Shown: positions 7,024 through 16,190, numbered from the stretch's first letter. The stretch is DNA of 64,000 bases from an uncultured Sphingomonadaceae bacterium (GCA_947488625.1 CANKZR010000001.1:124001-188000), one strand, 5' to 3'. Numbers and translations: made by a program. Notes: generated by a model not told the origin, from the letters alone.

Positions 7024-8547
7024 TCAGTATTCCTCCGGCTCTTCCGGCGTCTGGGCAGTGTGCGTCTTGCCGGCATCCTTCTGGCCGCGCGCCAGCTTGA
7101 ACACCACGCCCGACAGCAGGGCCAGCGCCAGGATATTGGGCAGCAGCATGGTGGCGTTGGAGATGTCACCCAGACGCCAGACCAGCTCGCTGGGCTGTGC
7201 TGCCCCGATGAAGATCACCACGCACCACAGCACGCGCCATGCCATGTGCAGCTTGCGCTCGCCTTCGCGGTTGGAGCCTTTCACACGGTCATAGATGAAC
7301 GTGATCGCCCGCTCGCCGTAATAGCTCCACGTCAGCAAGGTGGTGAAAACGAACAGGATCAGCACGATGGACGCTATGAGCGTGCCGATGGGGATCGATC
7401 CGATGAGCACCGGGAACGCCGCAGCGAACGCGCCGCTCGTCATCTCGAAACCGACGCGATCCGATTGCCAGGCGTGCAGCACGGCTTCTCCGCCCGCATA
7501 GAATTCGCCGCGCACCGTCAGAATTACCAGCGCGGTCATGGTGCAGATCACGATGGTGTCGATGAAGGTGCCCAGCATGGCCATGCGGCCCTGCTGCTCG
7601 GGATCGTTGGTCTGCGCCACTGCGTGCGCGATAGGGGTGGAACCCTGGCCCGCCTCGTTCGAGAACAGGCCGCGCGCCACGCCTGCGCGGATCGCCATGA
7701 TGATCGCTGCCCCGGTAAAGCCGCCCACCGCGCTTTGCGGGTTGAACGCGCCGTCGAAGATCAGGCCGAAGGTTTCGCCCAGATCGTCGAAGTTCAGGAT
7801 CAGCGCGATCACGGCCATGACGATGTAGGCCAGCGCCATGAAGGGCACCACGCTCTCTGCCACGCGGCCGATGGACTTGATGCCGCCGATGATGACGATG
7901 AACACCAGGATGGCCACGATCAGCCCGCCCAGCCATTCTTCCAGCCCGAACAGTTCCTGCAGGCCGTCGGCCACGGCGTTGGCCTGGATGGAATTGCCCG
8001 TCACCAGTGCGGAGAACAGCGTGCCGATGCAGAAAACGACGGCAAGCCAGGTCCATTTCGGTCCGAGGCCCATCATGATGTAGGTCATCGGGCCGCCGCG
8101 ATAGACACCATCGCTGGTCTTTTCGCGATAACGGATCGCCAGGGAGCCTTCCGCGAAGGCCAGCGCCATGCCGAACAGGGCGGTAATCCACATCCAGAAG
8201 ATCGCGCCGGGTCCGCCCAGCGCGATGGCTGTTGCCACGCCTGCCAGATTACCGGTGCCCACCTGGCCCGATAGCGCGGTGGAAAGCGCGGCGAACGGCG
8301 AAATTTCGCCACTACCCGATCCCTTGCGACCGGCGAACAATCCCTTGATCGCGCTGCCCAGCTTGACGATTGGGTAGAAGCGCAGACCGACCATGAACCA
8401 CACGCCGGCCCCCAGCAGGATCAGCGCCAGCGGCGGGAAGGGGATGATCGTCGCGCCTTCCCAGGTGCCGCCCCACAACAGATCGGAAATATTGGTAATC
8501 GGCGCGACCAGTCGTTCGCCCAGCGGTAGTTCGGATTCAACTGCCAT
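7024..8547 (-). CDS. AGCS family sodium:alanine/glycine symporter
   Basis: A 507-residue inner-membrane transporter with about ten to eleven hydrophobic helices. The family signature is clear: SALSTALSGQVGTGN-like FAALSTALSGQVGTGN, then GGPGAIFWMWITALFGM and RGGPMTYIMMGLG, and later ARGLFSNEAGQGSTPIAHA. AGCS members import alanine or glycine with Na+. The start at 8547 gives MAVESELPLGERLVAPI, a short cytoplasmic or periplasmic lead before helix one. It ends near the terminator at 6936-6975. Substrate cannot be decided between alanine and glycine by sequence; the glycine cleavage genes elsewhere in the window do not settle this. Confidence 0.9.
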   Translation of the reverse strand: MAVESELPLGERLVAPITNISDLLWGGTWEGATIIPFPPLALILLGAGVWFMVGLRFYPIVKLGSAIKGLFAGRKGSGSGEISPFAALSTALSGQVGTGNLAGVATAIALGGPGAIFWMWITALFGMALAFAEGSLAIRYREKTSDGVYRGGPMTYIMMGLGPKWTWLAVVFCIGTLFSALVTGNSIQANAVADGLQELFGLEEWLGGLIVAILVFIVIIGGIKSIGRVAESVVPFMALAYIVMAVIALILNFDDLGETFGLIFDGAFNPQSAVGGFTGAAIIMAIRAGVARGLFSNEAGQGSTPIAHAVAQTNDPEQQGRMAMLGTFIDTIVICTMTALVILTVRGEFYAGGEAVLHAWQSDRVGFEMTSGAFAAAFPVLIGSIPIGTLIASIVLILFVFTTLLTWSYYGERAITFIYDRVKGSNREGERKLHMAWRVLWCVVIFIGAAQPSELVWRLGDISNATMLLPNILALALLSGVVFKLARGQKDAGKTHTAQTPEEPEEY

Positions 8548-8847
8548 ATATGTGCCCAGCCCTCATGCGTCCCTTGAACAAGCGCACAGTGCTATCGGCG
8601 GCGCGGCCCGCTGCATAGCCCTTATGTTGCATTTGTAACCGATTGCGCAAAAACGGCTGCGACCAGGGCTACGGCCAAGTCTTGGCCGCAAAGTCTTGCC
8701 AAGCCAGAAGCTGCGCCCTAAATAGCCACCCGTCTTCCGACACATGGAAACTTCGCAGCCCCTCCTGGACACGACGGCCGGGGCGGCGAGGAGCCCTACC
8801 CGGAAGAGACGACACGAGTTTCATTGCAGCAAGAGCGACGGACCACC
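8548..8847. other. Gap between symporter and secE: divergent promoter region
   Basis: 300 bases without a convincing gene. It must hold the promoters of the symporter (leftward) and secE (rightward). A plausible secE promoter is annotated separately at 8696-8724. The word AAGTCTTG occurs twice, at 8677-8684 and 8691-8698, once inside the putative -35 region. I see no riboswitch or terminator. Confidence 0.5.
8696..8724 (+). promoter_or_regulatory. Candidate promoter of secE-nusG
   Basis: TTGCCA at 8696-8701, a 17-base spacer, and TAAATA at 8719-8724 form a good housekeeping-type -35/-10 pair. A start near 8731 would give a leader of about 117 bases before secE. Confidence 0.45.
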
Positions 8848-9078
8848 ATGGCCGAACAGACACCCAAGGAAGCCAAAGCAACGAAGTCCAGGACTTCGCC
8901 GGGCGAATTCATTCGCCAGGTGCGCTCGGAAACATCCAAGGTGGTGTGGCCCAGCCGCGAGGAGACGGTGCGCACCGCCATCTTCGTGTTCATCCTGGTG
9001 GTGATCCTGTCGCTTTTCTTCCTCGCAGTCGATTCGCTGTTCGGCTGGGTCGTTCGCCAGCTGCTGGCGCTGCTGTAA
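8848..9078 (+). CDS. secE: Preprotein translocase subunit SecE
   Basis: A 76-residue single-span SecE. The cytoplasmic part has the conserved FIRQVRSETSKVVWPSREET segment, followed by one membrane helix (IFVFILVVILSLFFLAVDSLF). SecE clamps SecY in the SecYEG channel. The ATG at 8848 is preferred to an upstream in-frame start because the conserved part begins soon after. nusG follows 46 bases downstream, the standard order. Confidence 0.95.
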   Translation: MAEQTPKEAKATKSRTSPGEFIRQVRSETSKVVWPSREETVRTAIFVFILVVILSLFFLAVDSLFGWVVRQLLALL

Positions 9079-9124
9079 CAGCACGCCGCCCGCCCCAAGG
9101 TTCAGGTTAGAAAAGAGAAGTTTC

Positions 9125-9664
9125 ATGGCAGCCCGCTGGTACATCATCCACGCTTATTCCGGTTTCGAGAACAAGGTGCGCGACGCGATCCTTTCCGAAG
9201 CCGAACGCCTCGGCCTGTCCGAAGGCGTGGAAGAGGTGGAAGTGCCCACCGAAACCGTGACCGAGATCAAGCGCGGCAAGAAGGTGCAGACCGAACGCAA
9301 GTTCATGCCCGGCTACGTGCTGGCCAAGCTGAACATGACCGACGATGTCTATCACCTCGTGAAAAACACCCCGAAGGTGACCGGATTCCTGGGCAACAAC
9401 AACAAGCCGCAGGCCATTTCCGAGAAAGAGGCCGCGCGCTATTTCGGCGGCGTGGAAGAAGCCAAGTCCGCACCCAAGAAGGATATCCAGGTCGATTACG
9501 AAATCGGCGACCAGGTCAAGGTGCTGGAAGGCCCGTTCGCCAGCTTCAACGGTGTTGTCGAGGAACTGGATTTCGACAAGGCCAAGGTCAAGGTTTCCGT
9601 CTCCATCTTCGGCCGCGCAACGCCGGTGGAACTGGACTTCGAGCAGGTCGAACTGGTCAAGTAA
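9125..9664 (+). CDS. nusG: Transcription termination/antitermination protein NusG
   Basis: A 179-residue protein with an NGN domain starting ARWYIIHAYSGFENKVRDAI, including RKFMPGYVLAKLNMTDDVYH and the VTGFLGNNNKPQ segment, and a C-terminal KOW domain (GDQVKVLEGPFASFNGVVEE). NusG binds RNA polymerase and links it to Rho or the ribosome. It sits directly after secE; rplK and rplA, usually adjacent, are displaced about 1.75 kb downstream by two other genes. Confidence 0.97.
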   Translation: MAARWYIIHAYSGFENKVRDAILSEAERLGLSEGVEEVEVPTETVTEIKRGKKVQTERKFMPGYVLAKLNMTDDVYHLVKNTPKVTGFLGNNNKPQAISEKEAARYFGGVEEAKSAPKKDIQVDYEIGDQVKVLEGPFASFNGVVEELDFDKAKVKVSVSIFGRATPVELDFEQVELVK

Positions 9665-9797
9665 GGCGCTCGCGGGCTCGGCTCGTCTTCACTCGCGCAA
9701 AATTTGCAGAAGCATTGTCTTCCGCATTGGCGGGGGCAATAGGGCATGTCTGCTCACAACTCCGTTGCAGACTTTGACGAGACGAGGCATCTACCGC

Positions 9798-10097
9798 GTG
9801 GTGCGTGTAACGGCGAAGCCAAGTTATGTGAAAGCAGCAGCCGCGTCCTGCGGGGCGTCATTGATCCTGCTTTTGGTTCATTGGGTTATTCCTCGCGCGC
9901 CGCTCGCTCCATTTCTTTTTGGTAATTGGTTGCTCTTTTTGAGCGTAGGCTACTTTGCCTTTTTTCGTCCCTTTCGTTGGAGGTCGATAATCAGGCAGCC
10001 GCCTAATCTCTCAAAAGTTAAAGCCCTCATCTTGGCATTGATTGCCTTTGCTGTGGCGGGTTGGATTGCCCTGGCGAATGCGGAACGATTAATCTGA
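9798..10097 (+). CDS. Hypothetical small membrane protein, AT-richer than neighbours
   Basis: A possible 99-residue protein from a GTG at 9798 (CGAGG lies about ten bases upstream). It has three hydrophobic stretches: around SLILLLVHWVI, FLFGNWLLFLSVGYFAFF and LILALIAFAVAGWIAL, with basic residues between (FRPFRWRSIIR). The region is noticeably richer in A and T than the flanking genes, suggesting recent acquisition or decay. The frame is open further upstream into nusG, so the start is uncertain. I recognise no family. It may be spurious. Confidence 0.4.
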   Translation: MVRVTAKPSYVKAAAASCGASLILLLVHWVIPRAPLAPFLFGNWLLFLSVGYFAFFRPFRWRSIIRQPPNLSKVKALILALIAFAVAGWIALANAERLI

Positions 10098-10149
10098 GCT
10101 GGGTCGGATAACCGATCACCACCGCACAAACAGGCCACCGCCCTTCACA

Positions 10150-10956
10150 TCACCCCAGCGCATTGGCGTAGGCGAGGCTCATCATGATCGTGTCGACCGC
10201 GGCATGGGCGATGATGACGGCCCACAGGTTGCCGCCACAGCGGTTGCGGATATAGCCGAACAGCAGGCCCACGCAGGCCGTTACCGCCATGCCGCCAAGC
10301 CCCTGGTAGGCGTGCGGCAGGCCGAACAGCAGCGCCTGTATCACCAGCACTGCACCGCTGCGCCCGCGCAGGCCGGGCAGGCGCTCCAGCCGGTCCATCA
10401 GGAAGCCGCGATAGAGCACTTCCTCGCCAAACCCTGCGGCAAAGATGGCAACGCCCACCACCCATAGCGCGAACATGGCAGGGCTTTCGGTGACGAGATC
10501 GAGGACAAAACTGGGGTCCGGCGCGCCAAGGCCCACCGCCTCTGTCGCCCATGCGCCGAGAGTGAAGATGGCAATCGTACCGCCTGTGCCCAGCGCGGCC
10601 CAGCCCAGCGTGGAGCGAAGGTTGCCGGGTACCTCCAGCCGGATAGCTTCGCGTACGCGGCCTTCCTTGCGCAGCCACAACCATGCCACCGCCATGCCCG
10701 CTATCGCACTGGCGATCACGGTGGATGCCACGAGCGCCGACCCAGGGTCCGGATCTGCCGGGGGCGCGTCTGGATTCTGTGCCGCGGTCAGCACCATGTC
10801 CACGATGGCGGGGATCGCCGGCAGGATGCTGGCAACAAGGTAGGCTCCCGCCACCGACAGGAACTGCATGACAAAGCGGAACCAGCTGATCGGTGCCTTG
10901 ACCCCGGTATGGGGCGGGGCAGGCTCGTCGCTGAACACGCTGGCCGGATTGTCCAT
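10150..10956 (-). CDS. CPBP family intramembrane metalloprotease
   Basis: A 268-residue, multi-span membrane protein of the CPBP (Abi, CAAX protease and bacteriocin-processing) family. The motifs are in order: EEVLYRGF with Glu178, Glu179 and Arg183; FGLPH with His215; and HAAVD with His251 and Asp255. These residues are the expected metal-binding catalytic set, so it should be active. Bacterial members process small peptides or give bacteriocin immunity; the substrate is unknown here. It lies between nusG and rplK on the opposite strand. Confidence 0.88.
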   Translation of the reverse strand: MDNPASVFSDEPAPPHTGVKAPISWFRFVMQFLSVAGAYLVASILPAIPAIVDMVLTAAQNPDAPPADPDPGSALVASTVIASAIAGMAVAWLWLRKEGRVREAIRLEVPGNLRSTLGWAALGTGGTIAIFTLGAWATEAVGLGAPDPSFVLDLVTESPAMFALWVVGVAIFAAGFGEEVLYRGFLMDRLERLPGLRGRSGAVLVIQALLFGLPHAYQGLGGMAVTACVGLLFGYIRNRCGGNLWAVIIAHAAVDTIMMSLAYANALG

Positions 10957-11420
10957 TCTTGTTACCCCAACCTCGATTTACGCTGCATTGCCAAACCAGT
11001 GTATCGCGCCGGTGCGGGATGCAAGCGGCGCGTGGCAGTTTCCTACAGCGGCGCAGGCGCCCATGCCGATGCGATGACACCCATTTGCTATCACGACAGC
11101 GAGCAGTCCGCCGGGCTAAGCCGACAGGGGCTATTTGCGAAAGGTTACACCTGTGATCGGGATATTATGTGCAAAGCATTGACAGGAAACGGAGAAATGG
11201 CGTTATCGAGTTATGGCCCCGCTGCCTGTACGTGTTCCGCATTCGCAGCGCGAACGGCGGCTTGCAGACTTGCTTTTTGCAGCAAAGCGGCTATGTGCCC
11301 GCCTTCCTCATCGACAGATAGGGAAACCCGCGCGGGAGCCGGTCTTCGGATCGGCGCTTTACCGCTTAACATGAGTGCCGGTGCACGCGCCGGCGCAAGA
11401 GTGAGAAAAAGGAGGCCATC
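10957..11420. other. Leader and promoter region of rplKA
   Basis: 464 bases between the divergent CPBP protease and rplK with no convincing gene. A strong Shine-Dalgarno (AAGGAGG) lies just before the rplK ATG. A small hairpin with arms at 11377-11381 and 11390-11394 precedes it and could be part of a leader. A possible promoter is given separately at 11179-11208. Confidence 0.5.
11179..11208 (+). promoter_or_regulatory. Candidate promoter upstream of rplK
   Basis: A perfect TTGACA at 11179-11184 is followed 18 bases later by TTATCG (11203-11208), a weak -10. A 5' leader of roughly 200 bases would result. The -35 is convincing, the -10 less so. Confidence 0.35.
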
Positions 11421-11852
11421 ATGGCCAAGAAAATCGAAGGTTACATCAACCTTCAGGTGCCTGCGGGCGCTGCCAACCCGTCCCCCCCGATCGGCCCTGC
11501 ACTGGGTCAGCGCGGCGTGAACATCATGGAATTCTGCAAGGCTTTCAACGCCGCCACGCAGGACATGGAAAAGAACGCCCCGATCCCCACCAAGATCACC
11601 GTCTATGCGGACCGTTCGTTCACTTTCGTGACGAAGACCCCGCCTGCCAGCTTTCTGATCAAGAAGGCGATGAAGATCAAATCCGGTTCCAAGGAACCGG
11701 GCAAGGATATCATCGGCACGATCAAGACTTCGCAGCTGACCGAAATCGCCGAAACGAAGATGGCCGATCTCAACGCCAACGACATCGACCAGGCCGTGAA
11801 GATCATTGCCGGTTCCGCCCGTTCGATGGGCCTCGAAGTGGTGGAGGGCTAA
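11421..11852 (+). CDS. rplK: 50S ribosomal protein L11
   Basis: A 143-residue L11 with the N-terminal signature [26 protein letters not shown] (start given by MAKK) and the C-terminal rRNA-binding domain with [29 protein letters not shown]11 binds 23S rRNA at the GTPase-associated centre and takes part in the stringent response. rplA follows four bases downstream. Length matches the family. Confidence 0.98.
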   Translation: MAKKIEGYINLQVPAGAANPSPPIGPALGQRGVNIMEFCKAFNAATQDMEKNAPIPTKITVYADRSFTFVTKTPPASFLIKKAMKIKSGSKEPGKDIIGTIKTSQLTEIAETKMADLNANDIDQAVKIIAGSARSMGLEVVEG

Positions 11853-11856
11853 GATA

Positions 11857-12549
11857 ATGGCAAAGCAGACCAAGAAGCAGCAGCAAGTTGCAAAGCTCGA
11901 CAGCGAGAAGCTGTACACCGTCGATGAAGCCATCGCCACTCTGCGCGAACACAAGGCCGGTTTCGACGAGACCGTTGAAGTCGCCATGAACCTGGGCGTC
12001 GATCCCCGCCACGCAGACCAGATGGTGCGCGGCATGGTGTCGCTGCCGGGCGGCACGGGCAAGGACGTGAAGGTTGCCGTGTTCGCACGCGGCGACAATG
12101 CCGAGAAGGCCACCGCCGCCGGTGCCGACAAGGTTGGTGCCGAAGACCTGATGGAAGACATGCAGAACGGCAACCTGGATTATGACCGCGTGATCGCCAC
12201 GCCGGACATGATGGGCGTTGTCGGCCGTCTGGGTAAGGTTCTGGGCCCCAAGGGCCTGATGCCGAACCCCAAGCTGGGCACCGTCACCCCGAATGTGGAA
12301 CAGGCCGTGAAGGACGCCAAGGGCGGCCAGATCGAATTCCGCGTCGAGAAGATGGGCATCATCCACTCCGGCATCGGCAAGCTGTCGTTCTCCGACGACA
12401 AGCTGAAGGAGAACTTCGAGGCCATGACCCAGGCAATCGTGAAAGCGAAGCCGACGGGTGCCAAGGGCAAGTACGTGAAGAAGGTCTCGCTGACCTCGAC
12501 CATGGGCCCCGGCCTCAAGATCGACCTTGCCGAGGTCGAAGGCGCTTGA
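11857..12549 (+). CDS. rplA: 50S ribosomal protein L1
   Basis: A 230-residue L1 starting [20 protein letters not shown]. Typical parts are [19 protein letters not shown], the [10 protein letters not shown] segment, [15 protein letters not shown] and [17 protein letters not shown]1 forms the mobile stalk at the ribosomal E site and is usually the autogenous repressor of its own operon. The ATG at 11857 is chosen over the upstream in-frame start inside rplK. A hairpin about 60 bases downstream may terminate the operon. Confidence 0.98.
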   Translation: MAKQTKKQQQVAKLDSEKLYTVDEAIATLREHKAGFDETVEVAMNLGVDPRHADQMVRGMVSLPGGTGKDVKVAVFARGDNAEKATAAGADKVGAEDLMEDMQNGNLDYDRVIATPDMMGVVGRLGKVLGPKGLMPNPKLGTVTPNVEQAVKDAKGGQIEFRVEKMGIIHSGIGKLSFSDDKLKENFEAMTQAIVKAKPTGAKGKYVKKVSLTSTMGPGLKIDLAEVEGA

Positions 12550-12608
12550 TCTAGAGCCTTAGAGCACAGGCGATTGTAGCCTGTCCTACACAACTGAAAT
12601 TGCGAAGG

Positions 12609-12640
12609 GCCGGGGAAGCGATTCTCCGGCTCTTTGATTC
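12609..12640 (+). terminator. Probable terminator of rplKA
   Basis: Stem of 9 bp with one G-U pair (12609-12617 with 12622-12630), loop GCGA, followed by TCTTTGATTC. The U tract is short, so efficiency is uncertain. Confidence 0.6.
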
Positions 12641-12701
12641 TCTGCGCATTTCTCGGAGCCAGCCCAGTTTTCGCGCATTGGACAGATGAAAGGAACTTTT
12701 C

Positions 12702-12938
12702 ATGTCCAAGTCTATGATCCTGATCGGTCTCGCCGTGATGGTGGTAATCGCCCTTGGCGTTCTCGTGGATACAAGGCTGGCCGCAGGCGCAGGCGCGCTC
12801 TTGCTGCTGCTTGGTATCGGTTACGGCACATTGCAGTCAAAACGCACTACGGCGCGGGAAGATGCCCGCGGCGAACGCGGCGCGCGCGAATTGCGTGACG
12901 AGCTGGCGGAAGACGAGGCGCGTCGCGGAACGCGCTAG
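12702..12938 (+). CDS. Small membrane protein with charged tail, hypothetical
   Basis: A 78-residue protein with AAAGGA about eight bases before its ATG. Two hydrophobic helices ([17 protein letters not shown] and [15 protein letters not shown]) are followed by a highly charged tail rich in Arg and Glu ([20 protein letters not shown]), probably a short cytoplasmic helix. No family recognised. It lies alone between the rplA terminator and the convergent CinA-like gene. Confidence 0.65.
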   Translation: MSKSMILIGLAVMVVIALGVLVDTRLAAGAGALLLLLGIGYGTLQSKRTTAREDARGERGARELRDELAEDEARRGTR

Positions 12939-12966
12939 TCTTTTCAGGAAGCTAATTGCTTGTCGG

Positions 12967-13734
12967 CTAGATTCCGCCCGGCGTGAAATCCCGGCCCGCC
13001 TCGGCCAGCGCCTCGCATAAGGTATCGACGGCGCTGTCGAGCACGTCGCGGCTGGTCGACCGAATGACGAAATTGGCACCGGTGCGACCTTCGCGGAAGA
13101 AGGGGTAGCTGCCGATCTGGCAGCCCACGTGCGCCTTTTCCACTTCGCGTAGGATATCGGCCACCTCGCTTTCTGCGGTCCAGCAACCCACGGTCTCGGT
13201 AATCAGCGGTGCGCCGCCTTCCAGTTGGCCGGTCAGTCCGTCCAGCATCTGCGCGGTAATGGCGGGCACGCCAGCCATTAGGAAGATGTTGCCATGGCGA
13301 ATCCCAGGCGCGCCTGAAACGCGGTTGGGAATAAGCTCTGCGCCCTCGGGCACCCGCGCCATGCGCAGCCGCGCCTCGTTCAGACCACCGGGCTTGCCTG
13401 CGTAATAATCCTCCAGCATCGCCCGCGCTTGCGGGTGAACAATCACCTCCACGCCGAGTGCGGCGGCAATGGCATCAACAGTGATATCATCGTGCGTGGG
13501 GCCAATGCCGCCAGTGGTGAAGAGATAGTCATAAGCCTCGCGCATGGCATTCACCGCCGCGGCAATGGCATCCATATCGTCCGCCACCACGCGCACTTCG
13601 GTCAGGCGAATGCCCTGCACCTGCAACCAGCCGGCGACCTGCGCGATATTCCTGTCGGCGGTGCGGCCAGAGAGTATCTCGTCGCCGATAACCACAAGGC
13701 CGGCAGTCCAGATCCTGTTCTTATCAGTGCTCAT
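12967..13734 (-). CDS. CinA-like molybdopterin-binding domain protein
   Basis: A 255-residue protein consisting of the N-terminal MoaB/MogA-like domain of CinA: TAGLVVIGDEILSGRTADRN, LFTTGGIGPTHDDIT, and PGIRHGNIFLMAGVP. It lacks the C-terminal nicotinamide-nucleotide amidase domain of full CinA, as do many alphaproteobacterial homologues. The role may be hydrolysis of damaged nucleotides or repair; not certain. Its ATG overlaps the stop of the upstream flavoprotein gene (ATGA at 13731-13734), so the two are translationally coupled. Confidence 0.85.
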   Translation of the reverse strand: MSTDKNRIWTAGLVVIGDEILSGRTADRNIAQVAGWLQVQGIRLTEVRVVADDMDAIAAAVNAMREAYDYLFTTGGIGPTHDDITVDAIAAALGVEVIVHPQARAMLEDYYAGKPGGLNEARLRMARVPEGAELIPNRVSGAPGIRHGNIFLMAGVPAITAQMLDGLTGQLEGGAPLITETVGCWTAESEVADILREVEKAHVGCQIGSYPFFREGRTGANFVIRSTSRDVLDSAVDTLCEALAEAGRDFTPGGI

Positions 13735-15239
13735 TCGGCAGCAATCTTGTCATGGTTGGTGAAACGGTCATCCTGCGATGCCTCGGGCGCTTCGCGCAGT
13801 TGGAGAACGCCGTCGGCTACGGGGCGCTGCCGGAAATCGCGCCGATCCTCCAGGTAGTTGTGCGCTAGCGTCCACGGCCGATCCGGCCCCACTTTGGGCA
13901 TCAGGCTCTTTGCGCGGTTGAGATAGCCCGATGTGTAGTCCCAGGGCTCCACGGCTTCCGGCTCGTCCTTCGGTGCCAGCACGGGTTCGGCAATGTCTGC
14001 GCCGCGCTCTGCCATGGTATTCAGCACTTCGCAGGCATAGCGCGCATTGCAATCGGCCCGCAGCGTCCAACTGGCATTGAGATAGCCGAACACGAAACTG
14101 AGGTTGGGCAGGTTGGAGAACATGGTGCCGCGATAGAAGAAGTGATTTGACCAATCGACAGGATCGCCGTCTTTAGAAACTTCCACCTTTCCCGCCAGCG
14201 CAAGACGCAGTCCAGTGGCTGTCACGACCACGTCGGCGGGCAGGTAGTCACCCGATTGCAGCTTTACACCGTCCGCATCGAAACCGGCAATGTGATCGGT
14301 GACGATCTGCGCCTTCTCGGCCCGCACGGCCTCGAACAGGTCGCCGTCAGGGACCAGGCAAAGGCGCTGCTTCCACGGCGTGTAGGGCGGCTCGAAATGT
14401 TTCGGGTCGTATTTCTCGCCCAGATGCTCTCGCAGCATGTTGCGCAGCATTTCAGACAATTTTTCGGGCTTGCGTCGCGACAGTCCGAAGAAATAGCTGC
14501 GCAGTCCGATATTTTTCCAGCGGGTTAGACGATAGGCCAGATTCTCCGGAAACCAGCGCTGGAAACGCTTGTTCCACTTGTCCTGCCGGGGGCCTGCTCC
14601 CATCCATGTGGGTGTACGCTGGAGCATGGTAACGCTTTTCGCTTCATCGGCCATGGCTGGCACCAAGGTCACCGCCGTGGCGCCCGAACCGATTACCACC
14701 ACCTGCTTGCCCGCATGATCGAAATCTTCCGGCCAGAACTGCGGATGGATCACCTCGCCTGCAAACTGGTCGAGACCGGGTATCTGCGCATCGTGCGGAT
14801 TGTCGTAATCGTAGTAGCCGCTGGCGAAATAGAGCCACCGCGCAGTGGTGATATTGTGGCTGCCATCGGACCCGCGTGCGGTGATCGTCCATCGTGCCGT
14901 CATTGAATCCCAGTCGGCGGAAAGCACTTCCTGCCCGAAACGGATGTGCTGGCTGATCCCTCGTTCGTCCGCCGTGCGATTCAGATATTCCAGGATGTTC
15001 GGCCCATCGGCGATGGCATCTTCGTGTTTCCACGGCTCGAACACGAAGCCCAGCGTGTGCATGTCGGAATCCGAACGCACACCGGGATAGCGGAACAGAT
15101 CCCACGTCCCGCCGATCTGTTCGCGCCGTTCCAGGACCGTGTAGCTGCGATCGGGACAGATCATGCCCATGTGCGCAGCCATGGAAATTCCTGAAATACC
15201 CGCTCCGATGATGCAGACGTCGGTATCGGGTTGGGTCAT
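13731..15239 (-). CDS. Flavin-containing Baeyer-Villiger-type monooxygenase
   Basis: A 502-residue class B flavoprotein monooxygenase. The FAD-binding motif is CIIGAGISGISMA (about residues 9-21), followed by GGTWDLFRYPGVRSDSDMHT. The type I BVMO fingerprint FxGxxxHxxxWP is present as FAGEVIHPQFWP, followed by the second nucleotide-binding motif VVVIGSGATAVT. Such enzymes insert oxygen next to a ketone or oxidise heteroatoms using NADPH. Substrate is unknown; nothing adjacent points to a pathway, except possibly the distant ketone-related genes at the right end. It is coupled to the CinA-like gene by a 4-base overlap. Confidence 0.9.
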   Translation of the reverse strand: MTQPDTDVCIIGAGISGISMAAHMGMICPDRSYTVLERREQIGGTWDLFRYPGVRSDSDMHTLGFVFEPWKHEDAIADGPNILEYLNRTADERGISQHIRFGQEVLSADWDSMTARWTITARGSDGSHNITTARWLYFASGYYDYDNPHDAQIPGLDQFAGEVIHPQFWPEDFDHAGKQVVVIGSGATAVTLVPAMADEAKSVTMLQRTPTWMGAGPRQDKWNKRFQRWFPENLAYRLTRWKNIGLRSYFFGLSRRKPEKLSEMLRNMLREHLGEKYDPKHFEPPYTPWKQRLCLVPDGDLFEAVRAEKAQIVTDHIAGFDADGVKLQSGDYLPADVVVTATGLRLALAGKVEVSKDGDPVDWSNHFFYRGTMFSNLPNLSFVFGYLNASWTLRADCNARYACEVLNTMAERGADIAEPVLAPKDEPEAVEPWDYTSGYLNRAKSLMPKVGPDRPWTLAHNYLEDRRDFRQRPVADGVLQLREAPEASQDDRFTNHDKIAAE

Positions 15240-15251
15240 ACGGCAGAATTC

Positions 15252-16190
15252 CTACTTCGGGTTTGGGCCAAGACCGATGAACATAGAGCGTGAACGCGCA
15301 TCGGCATAGTCACTGTCTGACGAACCGTTGCCAACCATCGAGGTGCGCGCTGCCTGCACGGTGTTGGCCAGCAGGCAAGCGATGGTCATCGGGCCGACAC
15401 CGCCGGGTACGGGCGTGACGGCGGCGGCGTGCTGGACTTCGTCGAACTTGATGTCGCCCACCAGCTTCGTCTTGCCTTCTTGCGTTTCCTGCCGGGTGAT
15501 GCCGACATCGATCAGGACCGCGCCATCCTTCACCCAGTGGCCTCTCACGAGTTCGGGTGCGCCAGCGGCCGCTACGATCACGTCGGCCTGACGACAGATT
15601 TCGGGCAAACCGGCGGTGTAGATATGGGTGACGGTAACGGTGGCTTCGGCATCCAGCAGCAGATTCGCCACCGGCTTGCCGACGATGTTGGACTTGCCGA
15701 TCACCACCACGTTCTTGCCTGTAAGATCAGGGATCACGGAATTGATGAGCTTCATCACCCCCAGCGGTGTGCACGGCACGATCCCCCCCGATCCGGTGGA
15801 AAGACGACCCACATTGACCGGATGGAAACCGTCGACATCCTTTTCCGGCGCGATGGAGCGCAGCACCCGCCGCGTATCGATGTGATCGGGCAGGGGGACC
15901 TGACACAGGATACCGTGCACCGAGTTATCGTTGTTCAGCTTGTCGATCAGGGCCAGCAGGTCTTCCTGCGAAGTGTCGGCCGGCAGCCGGTGTTCGGTCG
16001 ACGCGATACCCACCAGTTCGCAGGCCTTGATCTTGCGCCGGACATAGACTTCGCTGGCCGGGTCATTGCCCACCAGTATGACAGTCAGACCGGGTGCGGG
16101 ATAACCGTCCCTCACCAGCGCATCGACCTCGGACCTGGTTTTCTCGTCCAGCTGGCGTGCGATCGCGCGGCCATCGATAATCTCTGCCAT
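15252..16190 (-). CDS. folD: Bifunctional methylenetetrahydrofolate dehydrogenase/cyclohydrolase
   Basis: A 312-residue FolD. Signature segments: GYPAPGLTVILVGNDPASEVYVRRKIKACE, HGILCQVPLPDHID, EKDVDGFHPVNVGRL, VVVIGKSNIVGKPVANLLL and TPVPGGVGPMTIACLLANT. It interconverts methylene-, methenyl- and formyl-THF, supplying formyl units. I start it at the ATG ending at 16190 (MAEIIDGRAIA); the longer frame adds 34 unlikely residues. A C-terminal extension of about 20 residues (SSDSDYADARSR...) is not typical. It links functionally with the glycine cleavage operon further right through one-carbon metabolism. Confidence 0.97.
   Translation of the reverse strand: MAEIIDGRAIARQLDEKTRSEVDALVRDGYPAPGLTVILVGNDPASEVYVRRKIKACELVGIASTEHRLPADTSQEDLLALIDKLNNDNSVHGILCQVPLPDHIDTRRVLRSIAPEKDVDGFHPVNVGRLSTGSGGIVPCTPLGVMKLINSVIPDLTGKNVVVIGKSNIVGKPVANLLLDAEATVTVTHIYTAGLPEICRQADVIVAAAGAPELVRGHWVKDGAVLIDVGITRQETQEGKTKLVGDIKFDEVQHAAAVTPVPGGVGPMTIACLLANTVQAARTSMVGNGSSDSDYADARSRSMFIGLGPNPK

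Noticed and set aside
7000-8274. 424-residue plus-strand frame opposite the AGCS symporter
   Set aside because: His/Gln/Asp-rich shadow of membrane-protein codons; no start signal.
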